From Prorocentrum cordatum (lineage: Eukaryota; Sar; Dinophyceae; Prorocentrales; Prorocentraceae), in contig CAUYUJ010015294.1 of assembly GCA_963575745.1 (NCBI GenBank), forward strand, positions 699,001 through 763,000: a DNA stretch of 64,000 nucleotides, read 5' to 3'. The notes under the pieces are model-generated. The model saw only the letters and a program-made list of their open reading frames with translations, had not been told where the DNA came from and ran no database searches. The number at the start of each line of letters is the position of its first letter. Position 1 is the stretch's first letter. Both the position numbers and the translations under genes were made by a program. This document shows positions 47,544 through 56,772 of this stretch, in pieces.

Positions 47544-48710
47544 TTATCTGGGGCGAATGAAGGTACTTTCTGGTGGTTTATGCGCATTTAAGAACTCCTC
47601 ATCCTTTTCGTCTTGTGTTATTAGCTGAGCATGCGTAGCTGGTTGTCCGACCATTTCTTCATCCTCAACAACAGCCGGAATCGAGGGTTGCCACTCACCT
47701 GAGGTGGTGGCATTACGGAAGAAACCTTCCTTCAGTGGTCGGACGTTTAGCTCGTAGTCCTCATTCCGTTGTTTCTTGAGGTGAGGCGCGGGGGCTCGTC
47801 CTGTGGACTCCCTCTCATGCTTAATCTGAGCCTCCGCCCTGTCCGCCTGAGAAGTCAGGATGCTAGTGTCTTCATCGGATCCATCTGGAGACCATCTTTC
47901 GTCTTGAGCAAGGATGTCTTCTTCCATCATTACGGACAATGCTCGGCTCAGGGAAATCTCATTATTGATGCTATCAAAATCTTCCTCCATGGAATATATT
48001 TCGTGATCTTTTTCAATTGGGTCATCACTGTCCTGACCGAATTGTCCGTTAAGTGCTATCGGGATTGGGGCGTTGACACTGGTGCCCACCCATTCGGTCG
48101 GGATATCAGGATACGCATTCATATTCCCTTGGACTTCCCCTGGCCGGCCGGCTTCACCAGCGGCAATAGCAGTAGCGTGTGGAGCATTCGGAATTGAGCT
48201 GATTGACTCCGTTGGTTTGGCACTCCATGACGAAAACGCACTTCGTCTGGGTCTTGATGCGACGCCATCTCGCCCGTGCGGGTCCGGGGTTTGCTCGCGA
48301 TTACCAATCGCAGCCCCCGCGGGGGATACGTCTACCGACATTTCGGTTATCCCCTCGGTACTTCTTCCCCTCACTACCCGAGTGGCGATGTATAAAGGGG
48401 GGATTCGGTCCTGAGCAGGACCGTTTCTGTCTGCGTCGTGTCCATCATGTTGTACAACGCGCCTATCGGCGCTTCTCGAGATATTGGACACGATATCAGT
48501 CTTATCATAGCTCTTTCCCGCAGCGACTGAGTCGCGGGGCGCAGCTGAAAGATCTTCTTTTGTATCTAATGGCCCCGCGTCGACTGAGTCGCGCAGTTCG
48601 GCTGATAACCAATCTTTCCTCTGAGAATCGGGGTAAGATGACAAAGGAATTAATATCTCATGTTCACTCTGCTCAGGGAGAGAAGGGACGGAATGAGACA
48701 TTGATAACAC
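47544..48710 (-). CDS. Acidic disordered leader ORF of element 3
   Basis: 388 codons, the first 33 inside the LTR, so the true start is probably downstream of 48613 or this is an open remnant. Rich in Ser, Asp and Glu with little predicted structure (IYSMEEDFDSINNEISLSR). It ends with UAA at 47544-47546, after which the same frame runs open for 26 codons into the Cys-rich protein. Two hairpins of the repeat family lie near its start. No domain is recognised. Confidence 0.5.
   Translation of the reverse strand: MLSMSHSVPSLPEQSEHEILIPLSSYPDSQRKDWLSAELRDSVDAGPLDTKEDLSAAPRDSVAAGKSYDKTDIVSNISRSADRRVVQHDGHDADRNGPAQDRIPPLYIATRVVRGRSTEGITEMSVDVSPAGAAIGNREQTPDPHGRDGVASRPRRSAFSSWSAKPTESISSIPNAPHATAIAAGEAGRPGEVQGNMNAYPDIPTEWVGTSVNAPIPIALNGQFGQDSDDPIEKDHEIYSMEEDFDSINNEISLSRALSVMMEEDILAQDERWSPDGSDEDTSILTSQADRAEAQIKHERESTGRAPAPHLKKQRNEDYELNVRPLKEGFFRNATTSGEWQPSIPAVVEDEEMVGQPATHAQLITQDEKDEEFLNAHKPPESTFIRPR
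48596..48611 (-). other. Primer-binding site of element 3
   Basis: On the coding strand TGGTTATCAGCCGAAC begins two bases after the 5' LTR. Its complement ends in CCA, as a tRNA 3' end does. It differs from the initiator-Met-like sites of elements 1 and 2, so another tRNA probably primes this element. Confidence 0.6.
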
Positions 48711-48952
48711 AAGTATCCGCTAAGCAAGACTACTCGATCAGGGATGTGAAGGGAGGAGGTCGGCCGAGGACGGACGACGACGAGCCGCCCGCGCGCCCCA
48801 GCGCACTCCTTTTCTCTCCTGCAAGCCGAAGTTGGCTTGCCCGAGCAGTCATACAGCTGCGGAGCGCAGCTGTCAATTCCAGCGGACAGTGCAATGCATG
48901 CAAACTAAGTTATGTCTTAATTGATTATGAGGCGGAGAAGAGCATATTTACT
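48614..48952 (-). repeat. 5' LTR of element 3
   Basis: 339-bp copy of 25877-26215. The outer border meets (TCA)n microsatellite; the five bases outside (TCATC) and those outside the other LTR (TCAGC) are near-identical but lie in simple repeat, so they cannot prove a target duplication. Confidence 0.88.
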
Positions 48953-49325
48953 TCATCATCATCATCATCATCAGCAGCATCAGCATCATCATCACTATCA
49001 TCAGCAGCATCAGCAGCGGCATCATCACTATCATCAGCATCATAATCATCACCATTATCATCATCATCGTCATCATAAGCAGCACCACTACCACCATCAT
49101 CATCAGCAGCACCAGCATCATCATCATCAGCAGCAGCAGCATCATCATCATCAGCAGCAGCAGCATCAGCACCATCATCAGCAGCAGCATCAGTATCATC
49201 ATTGTCACCATCATCATCAGCATCATCAGTATCACCAGCTTCATCATCATCATCATCAACAGCATCATCATCATCATCATCACCATCACCATCACCATCA
49301 CCATCACCATCACCATCACCATCAC

Positions 49326-49356
<31 letters not shown>

Positions 49357-49370
49357 TTCCGCATCATCCT
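48953..49370. repeat. (ATC)n/(AGC)n microsatellite
   Basis: About 420 bp of imperfect trinucleotides, the continuation of the tract at 25820-25876 on the other side of element 3. Long His-, Asp- and Met-repeat frames here are by-products. Confidence 0.9.
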
Positions 49371-50440
49371 GATCACGGCTCCACCAGGCCAGGAGGCACA
49401 TGGTGTCACGCGTGACGGCCTCCGTCCCCTCGAACAGTCGCCACCGAGAATGCTGCGCTGGCGCGGTGGTGGGACGTGCCGCAGGCATCTGGAAATCTGC
49501 GAGGTGGAGCATTACATAACCATATCCACAGCCTGGGGAATCGATCTGCGGGGACGCTGCAAGCGACAACACTTAGCCATATCCACCATATCCACCGCCT
49601 GCCGATGTCCCCGGACATCGATCCTCAAGCCAGTAGTGACTGCTTCAGGAGATCGAAGCGAGCCAATTTGGGAAGAGAGCCCGTTCAACTCCGTCAGGCT
49701 GATCTTTCTCTCGGCCTTCGGAAATTACTTTCTCCAACACCAAGCCCAGGCCAACCAGCTCCGCGCAGCCTCTGGGTGACGACAGAGGGCCCATTAAGCA
49801 TGACCCAGGGGCGAAGTGCTCTTCAGACGAATTGCGATTGCCGCGCGCCTCACGTACACGACCGCTAAAGTCCAGAGCCGGGTTTAGCCGTCGAGGTGCG
49901 ATGACGCAACTGAGTAAAACAAAAGGGTCAGAGGAGGAGGACTAGGCCTTCGGAATTCTGTCAGGCTCACACGGCCTTCCCAGTTTCCCGAAGAGAGGTG
50001 TCCAGGCACACTACAGAACACAGAAGCGCGAGCTGGTCTCTCGCCCGCGCACGGGGGGGGGGGAGGCAGGCTGATCGATCAATCGAACGATTGATCCAGC
50101 ATTCGGGCCAAGTTCGGGGTTGCTTGGCTGCGACCACTGCGGCACAGCGCAGCAGCCCCGAACTTGGCCCGAATGTTCGATCGATCATGGCTTGTCATTT
50201 TGTGGGATGCCGCATGCGCTACAAACCGCGCGCTTGCTCTAGTCTCTAGTTGCACCGGCAGGCAGGCCGCTGGAGGAGAAGGGTGCAGAGAATACGAGGT
50301 GCAGATTCGCCAGCTAGTCCGCCACCTGCGCTTCGTGCGCACGAGGGAAGGGGGTTAGAGGAGCAATATAGATCATGAAACAACAATGCACGCATGCGAA
50401 CCTGTAGGAAACAGGATTGCGACGGGCATGGCGATGATGA
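49371..50440. other. Non-repetitive DNA with a long fold-back sequence
   Basis: No supported gene. 50101-50119 and 50156-50174 are perfect 19-bp inverted repeats (ATTCGGGCCAAGTTCGGGG) with a 36-base spacer, and TCGAAC/GTTCGA just outside extend the pairing across a bulge. It could be a fold-back element end or a hairpin RNA source; nothing else is visible. Confidence 0.6.
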
Positions 50441-51340
50441 CGCTATAGGTAAGGGTGCGGGTTGTCGGACCGAGCGGGGGCCCCGTGCGACAACCCTTTG
50501 AAATTCTTACAAGCGCGAAGAAGCCCTCTGGCACGGGGGGGGGGAGGGGAGGGAAGGGGGGAACGGGAGAGGCTGCGGCACCTAATTCGCACGGCGCCTC
50601 CAGCGCGCCTGGTGTCGCGGCCAGGCGGACGCACAGGGCCGCGCGGCATGCGCCTGCTCGCCCCCTGCACGCGCAGGCGGCAGCAGCAGGAGCAGCAGCG
50701 CGCCCAACGCGCGGTGGCAGGGCAGTCGCCCACCACGCGCACGGGCCAGCTGCCATGGCGCCCAAACGCGGCACCGTGCAGCCGCACTGCAGGCAGGCGG
50801 CCCAACCAGGCGCTTGCGAGGCGGCGTGGGGTCGCCAAGGGCGTCGTGCGCAGCAAGAGCTGCGGGGCCCGCGGCGGTGCCACCAGCGCAAGCTGCGGCA
50901 GCCCGCCGGCGCCGGCCGTCGCACCGCGCCAACCGGCCGTGCGCCGGACTACTGTCCAGCGGCGCCACACCTGGGGCTCGCCCAGCGCGGTGGGGTCGCG
51001 GCTGGCCTTGACGACAGCCAGCTTGACCGCCGCCAGAAGCCGCTGGACCGCCTTCAACGCCTGCGACTGCAGCTCGCGCTGCTGGACAAGCGCCGGGGCG
51101 GGCAGGCGCGCCCTCGCGGCCGCTCCCGCTAGCCCGTCGGCCGCCGCGCTACCGGCGTGGTCCTTGGGGGAGAGCCCCATCCCCAGCGCCTGCTCCTTGC
51201 CACCCAGCGGAACCTCAGGCAGTCGGCGCAGCAGTACGGGGCCAGCTGGTCCCAGAAGTCGGCGTGCATCACATACTTCGGGTCCGTGATGACCTCCACC
51301 AGCCCGCGGGCCACTTCAAGGGCGTGCAAGGCAACAGTGA
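50441..51340 (-). CDS. Possible coding fragments in GC-rich DNA, uncertain
   Basis: Both strands carry long frames because of very high GC, so most are shadows. Two minus-strand pieces look slightly more protein-like: EVARGLVEVITDPKYVMHAD (51129-51329) and QRELQSQALKAVQRLLAAVK (within 50443-51180). They are in different frames with no intron borders that I can identify, and I cannot name a family. Treat as a weak hint of a host exon. Confidence 0.2.
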
Positions 51341-51479
51341 GCTCCGCGCGCTGCGCGGTCTGCTCGCCGTCGACGGCGCCCCCGCGCTCCAGCGCGCCAG
51401 CTGAGTGCGCTACTCGCGCCCCTCATCCCGCCCTGGCCATCAGGGGTCGGCAAGACGCACACAGGCGCCGTCGGTCCAA

Positions 51480-51569
51480 GCCCGCATCCGCTGACCCGCA
51501 GCAGACGACGACGGCGACGGTGGCGATGACGACGGCGACGGCGGCAGCGACGACGAATGAAGGCGACGA

Positions 51570-51621
<52 letters not shown>

Positions 51622-51640
51622 AACGGGGACGACCGAGGCC
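51480..51640. repeat. (GAC)n/(GGC)n microsatellite
   Basis: Imperfect GAC and GGC trinucleotides, most regular at 51580-51625. Confidence 0.85.
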
Positions 51641-53124
51641 AGAGGAACAAAACAAGCACACGCACTGTCGGAGGTCCACAGACACTTCTTGGGTCGGCGC
51701 TGGATCCCCTTCCATGGCGCGCGAAGCGCGCCAGGGGCACGGCGCTCGGACCAGGCAACCCGCGCTGAATCCCGAAAAAATATGTTCAGTGGTGCCGCTT
51801 TCTGCTCCTCTGGCCCCAGTCGTCACCGTTGTCGGGACTCCAAGATCGGTGCGGTGACAGGCTGTACGGTGACCTCCTGAATCCTCAACGACCTCACCGC
51901 ACGGTCCGTCACCTCACAGATTTGGGACATTGGAGGCCCCAGTCGCCCGAGACATCCGCGGAGAACGCCCAAAGTCCCACAACCGAGCGGTCACCCCGAA
52001 CCCCCAACCGTCGTCGTCGTCGCCGCCGCCGTCGTCCGTCTCTTGCCCTCCGGAGGGCGGCGGCGGCGGCCGGGGCGCGCGAGGCCTGAGATCACGACGC
52101 GCGTCCGCACCGCGAACCACACCTCTCGATCCAGAGGGGCGCGCGCTGAGGAGGGGCGTTCGCGCCAGACAGGCGGAGGCGGACGATGAGCGGGCGGCCA
52201 CCTGATGCAGAGCGAAGAGATCTGCACAGGTCCGTTGCGCCTGGCCCGGCCGCAGGCCCAACCTGGGGCCGGGGGCGGTGTATGCGCCATCCTTGCTTGC
52301 CAGGGGAGGCACATAGAACGGCTCCTGGACCCAGGACGGGCCTGGCCAGCGGCAGCAGCAAATCACGCATACAGTCGGAAACTTTTGCAGAGCGTGTCGC
52401 GGCGGCGGCCCCAGAGACACGCTGTTCCCAACGAATGAATAGCTTGTCGCTCCGCCCAGCGGGGCGGGAGGCCGGAAAACGCTCGGGACGCTGACGCCTG
52501 GAAACCGCGAAGTGGATAGCGTGCCGCGCCGAGGTGCGGTGTAAGACGAAGCCAGGTCGAATATCAACTTGGGTGCGGATATATCGAGTCTGTGAGATCC
52601 CGCGGCTCTGGAAGATCTTTCGGGCGCCGCGGCATTCTCAGACCGCGCCGGAACGCTCTGAGAGCGCTCCGGAAGGCTCTAGAACAGATTTCTACTCGTG
52701 CCAGCCCCGTCCGACGGTGTGCCAGGACCGGCGGAGCGACCCGCTATCCAAACGTTCCCGACCGTAGAGCTCGTCTCCCGAGGATGCGGCGGCGGCGGCG
52801 GCCAAGACGGCCCACGGCGCCCTGGCGGCGTCCAGCGACGACTCGACGGCGGCGGCGGCGGCGGCGAGGACTGCGCCTCCCGAAGGGGGGTGGGCGGCGA
52901 GCGGGCGGTGCAAAGCGCCGCCCCAGAGACAGCGCCGGTGAGGACAGCGACGATGGCAGCGGCGGCGAGCTGCCTATACGGTCGTGATGGGCTAATTTCC
53001 CACCGCCACTACCATATGCAGGATGAGGAGGTCCTCCTCCTCATCCTCCTCCTCCTCCTCCTCTTCCTCTTCCTCCTCCTCCTCCTCCTCCTCACCAGCG
53101 TCTTCGCCCCCCCCCCACCCGTAG
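51641..53124. other. GC-rich DNA with trinucleotide tracts, no supported gene
   Basis: Contains CGT/CGC tracts near 52010-52040 and 52785-52870 and a (TCC)n tract at 53030-53095. A phrase at 52730-52770 (cggagcgacccgctatcc) recurs in altered form near 60000, so a short dispersed repeat is present. Frames are low-complexity on both strands. Confidence 0.6.
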
Positions 53125-53154
53125 GCCCGCGGAACACTGGCGCCTGGGGGTCGT

Positions 53155-54404
53155 CCATGGTTCTCGCCCTTGTTTGCATGATTATGCGCATTTGCTACTA
53201 CAACCCAATGGAAGCGGCCAGCCTGGAACGACTAGAAGACATCAGCTGCGAATTACTGAGTTGGGACGTAATACTGCTCAGCGGAACGTGTAGATGGGCG
53301 GGTACAGAAGCTTAACAACGCAACATCCTGTCTCACCACGATGTCATCCAGTTCGAAGCCAAGAAAGGGAAGTGGACCAACAAAAGTTGTGGGTCGCCAT
53401 CTGCATCAGCGAAGACTTAGGACCCTACGTCGTGAGGGGACATTTACCACCCACCGACAGCTTTGCAGGGGAGAGTAGCGGGGGTGAGACTCACCACAGC
53501 GAAGTTCGACTACGCCTTATTTGTTGCCTACTACGCTCCCACCCACTTGCAGTACTATCCCAAGTTGGCGAACGCCATCAGCCACTGGCTGGAGGAGCGG
53601 ATCGACAGACTAGGATGCCGCACGACGATAATAGTGGGGGGTGACGTAAATAGCGACTTCGGGTGCCAAAGAGACCTCGACGGGGGAGTGGTATGCAGTA
53701 AGGGCCCGACAGTAGGCCCAAAGGTGCCCAAGCTCGAGAACTACAACGGCCAGAGCTTTCGGACGATGTGTGTAGGGAGCGATTTGAGCATAGTCACCAC
53801 CCATTACAATATTGGTCCTACATGCTATGGGCACTCGGGGCACACAAGCAGGGTAGACACAATTGCTTTACTCACGGGGCTTCTGGGAAATGTGGAGCAC
53901 TGCACGCAACTACACGGAGCAGGAAAGCGTCTACAAAAAAAGACCGGAGGGCACCGTGACCACGTCCCACTAGGCCTGACCATCTCCCCCCACCTCCCTC
54001 GCCCCCCAGCTCCGACCGCGCCCCGACAACAGGGACCGTGCAGGGACGGTCTCATGGAGTGCGTGCGGCGGGGGCACAAGAGGGCGGAGCTGTTCGACGC
54101 CATCGACGCGGCGATCAGCCAGGTGGGAGAGGCAGCATGGGAGGGGGCGTTGGCACAAAGCACACCAGACAGCACCCTGGACTTATTTGGGGGGGCAGTA
54201 CGACGAGCCATGCAGCAAATTTTCGGAGCACACCCACAAGATGAGGTCGACCAAATAGTCAAAACAGCACGTACATACCGACTTGAACTACTGTGTGACG
54301 AATGTGACGACAGGGAATACGACGTTGTGCAGACTGAACCGAGAGAGGTGACGGCAGCTCTAAAAACAACCAGAGAAATTACAGAAACAACGAAGCAAAG
54401 ATAG
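53155..54404 (+). pseudogene. AP-endonuclease domain of the LINE
   Basis: Frame 0 from about 53155 (CYYNPMEAASLERLEDISCE), broken by UAA at 53313. A frame-2 piece (VAICISEDLGPYVVRG) bridges to frame 0 again from 53463. Active-site landmarks: IVGGDVNSDFG (the GDxN box), GHTSRVDTIAL (Ser/Asp strand) and HRDHVPLGLTI (final DH box). These are the exonuclease-endonuclease-phosphatase motifs that nick target DNA to prime reverse transcription. The region after 54000 is a Pro-rich linker and a helical stretch. Confidence 0.75.
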
Positions 54405-54682
54405 TATAACTAATATGGCTGGCATATGGGCGCCGAAACTTTGCTGAGAGTCATCGCCTACGTATACAGTACCAGAGGAACGGCGGAGGCCCGACGAAGA
54501 GGTACTATCTTACCCTCAGGACACGTTGGCCCAAAGCGTATTGGGAGCTGGAACTTAGCCGTCCAGCACTGGAGGGCGGACTAGGTGCAATACCCCTGGA
54601 TCGTGAGAGCACGCGCAGGGAGCATGCAGAGTACGCCGAGGAATGCAGATCCCCCCTCCCACGCGACCACGACCTCCGAAGG

Positions 54683-55207
54683 ATGGTAGACAGCGACAAA
54701 GCAGCCAAGCTACGTTACTGCATGATAGCGTGCAAGCGACGGGCATGGCCAGAATGGGGACTACCCGCAGAGATGACATGGCTCCTTCTCGACCCTACAT
54801 TGCATCTGGAAGACCCGACACAATTGAGTGAGAGGATGGGGAGGAGGAGGATAGAGGCAGCGGAAGAAAGAGAAGACGAGGAGGACTTGGCACACTACAC
54901 TACGCTAGGACGGTTTCGGAGGGGACGGCAGTTGATGCAGAAGATGGGATGGCAGGAGGGAGCGGCCCTTGGCAAAAGAGGTGGAGGGGAGTACGACGCA
55001 AAGCGGCAGCTACTACTGTGGGCAGCACGATCCTACGACGTTGAAAGAAGTGAACATGCAGGGATAGGAGTGCCGAAGGTGGCGAGCCACACATGTGCGC
55101 ACCAACCTATATTGGACATAGTCCTCGAGCAATGCAGAATGACACAAGCTGTACCATTGGACTGGCACAGATCACAGGCTTTCCAGGCAGAAAAAAAACA
55201 CAACTAG
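54683..55207 (+). pseudogene. LINE segment with a G-patch motif
   Basis: 174 codons in frame 2 between endonuclease and RT. LMQKMGWQEGAALGKRGGGE (about 54932-54991) fits the G-patch consensus (MGW..G..LGK..G), a short Gly-rich motif that activates DEAH helicases and also occurs in some retroviral proteases. The end, AVPLDWHRSQAFQAEKKHN, looks like the N-terminal strand of a LINE RT (W-x-x-S near a Lys), so the same polyprotein continues. A chance match is possible but the fit is good. Confidence 0.55.
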
Positions 55208-56556
55208 GAGGGAGTCCTGGGTAAGCGCATATTGCATGCGTATGACTCGTTCAGCATGGCATGGCGCTCTGGTATCCCAAGGAGAGGAGAGCCCTCTACA
55301 CCCCCCCCCCGGGCGCAGGGGGGTCTGGCACACAGAAGTAGGGATAATGCGAGCATCTGTGTGGACGCGGCGCAGTGGAGGGCTACACAGGGAGGGATCA
55401 GCACAGTTACTACGAATTACGACGGTACCAACGCATTTGCAGCCACCAATCGAGCACTCCTTCGAGCAATCGCGTTCAAACATGCCCACGACAACGACAA
55501 ACGGTTCGCAATGGCAGCCATCGAACACTCCACCCTCACGTTAACAGCATCCGACGGCCTAGTCGAGGTCACCAGCACCACAGGAGCCCAGATGGGCTTC
55601 ATCCTTTGCGCAAGACACTTTAACGACGCATGCAGCCTGTACGTCACCCAATGGCGGGAGGAATAACGCAAGGACCCGAGCCAGCAATTGCACGACACAA
55701 TCAACCCAACCGACGGAGCAACATACGACCTTGCCATCAAAATATGTATGGACGACATTACAAGAACACGCAACTTCACAGCATGTCTACACCACAAGGA
55801 ATCGAGGAGGAGCTGAACACAACCACGGCAGAGCTGGCCACTACCATTGCCAGAGGGGGCTGGGGTCTCACCAATGGAAAAGCCAACCACCTGGTACATC
55901 TGGTAGGACCAGGAAGCCACGCAGCAACCAGACAGCTTCGACGAAGCAAAAACACTTCAGGGGACAGCGCTCATAGAAATGAGGGTGCTAGGACCCTACT
56001 TACCAACAGGCCAAGGGCTAGCTGGCGAAGTACGTCGACGTATAGCAGCAGTACGGATTGCGTGGAGACAATGTGGCATCTTCTGTGCATCAGATACACC
56101 ACGACATATTAAAAAAGGTTGATGTTCATGGCATTCGTGCTAGGAGCGGCGCTTAGCGACCTTGCCCCTTTTACACTTAGGCGTCCCCATACAGACGCAT
56201 TGGACAGTGTGCTTGCGAAGTACCTCAGGACTATGGCAGGGGGGGCTATGTCATGGGAGAGAGAGGTCGGCGCGGTAAGGTGTAACACTAACGCCCAGGT
56301 GTTCAGAGACTGGAGGTTGGAGAGGACCGCGGTCGCCCTTAGAGTCAGACGGTTTAGGTGGTACCAGAGATGGGCGAGACATCCTAAGGAACACGGACCG
56401 GTTGTGGCTGCAGCATTCGGTACATCAGAGCTAGACGACAGTCAGGGAATACAGCGACTCAGGGACGGTAGATGGGTCGACGCTAGTTCTACCCCATGGG
56501 CCCACCAGTACTTAGAAGACCTCCAGGCACATGCAGAGATCGACCAGAGCATGTGA
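55208..56556 (+). pseudogene. Reverse transcriptase of the LINE
   Basis: Spread over several frames. 55232-55666 has VTTNYDGTNAFAATNRALL (motif A with the catalytic Asp) and TGAQMGFILC (motif B). A short piece near 55735-55765 gives a Met-Asp-Asp-Ile box in place of the usual ADD (motif C). 56119-56556 has the post-RT region (GGAMSWEREVGAVRC, VFRDWRLERTAVALRVRRFR, WYQRWARHPKEHG), typical of LINE proteins. The RT palm is shortened between motifs compared with intact elements, and the copy is not functional. Confidence 0.7.
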
Positions 56557-56772
56557 TGATTCGAGACGAGGAGCTCGGCTATAGCCTTACTACAGCAGGG
56601 AACTCCCGAGCACTCCAACTGGCTCCAGACGGACCCAAGGGCACTATACATTCACGAACGAAATTGGGACGTCGTTACTGGGAGGGAAGAGGTACCAGGT
56701 GAGGAAGAGGAGGAGGAATTACTCAAACCGTACTGGTGTGATCGCGTTACACAGGACGAGCAGGGACAGGAG

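Larger units (their letters stand above)
26391..48594. repeat. Family of small bulged hairpins dispersed through element 3
   Basis: At least 25 sites share one form on the plus strand: outer arm, usually a one- or two-base bulge, inner arm (mostly CGGC or TGGC, also CGAC), loop TGA or TTA, inner arm, outer arm. Best examples: 29311-29330, 31561-31582, 31942-31960 (8-bp perfect), 33394-33416, 35193-35214, 35645-35666, 36426-36446, 36458-36475, 38079-38093, 40564-40587, 40835-40858, 41298-41325 (12 bp), 43538-43555, 44127-44146 (loop TTC), 44793-44816 and 48577-48594. Outer arms differ from site to site but remain complementary. I did not notice the family in elements 1 or 2. On the coding strand most read Ala-Gln-Pro or Ala-Lys-Pro across the loop. 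Confidence 0.8.
25877..48952 (-). mobile_element. Giant LTR retrotransposon of about 23 kb (element 3)
   Basis: Two 339-bp direct repeats (25877-26215 and 48614-48952) differ at about 13 positions (roughly 4%) and bound 22.4 kb. Both outer flanks are ATC microsatellite, so the element sits inside one tract. On the coding strand, left to right: LTR, primer-binding site, acidic/Cys-rich/coiled-coil leader, Gag, CCCH fingers, protease, integrase, RT, RNase H, then about 11 kb of extra coding blocks, a G6 tract and LTR. Integrase before RT and an RVT_2-type RT make it a copia relative, but it is several times the usual 5-9 kb. Stops and frame changes suggest that this copy is not active. Confidence 0.88.

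Noticed and set aside
26685-48710. Reassigned stop codons (UAA, UAG or UGA read as sense) in element 3
   Set aside because: All three stops occur inside apparent domains, frame changes occur as well, and the LTRs are about 4% diverged, so ordinary decay is enough. Element 1 pol has no internal stops under the standard code.
25877-48952. An integrated DNA virus rather than a retroelement
   Set aside because: LTRs, a primer-binding site, a polypurine tract and a copia-order gag-pol place it among LTR retrotransposons; no capsid or DNA polymerase of a DNA virus was recognised.
48921-49415. His-rich and Asp-rich frames of up to 215 codons
   Set aside because: Products of the ATC microsatellite on both strands.
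50455-51289. Long frames on both strands in GC-rich DNA as genes
   Set aside because: Frames of 225-275 codons on both strands overlap completely and lack motifs; high GC alone removes stops. Only a weak minus-strand hint is kept.
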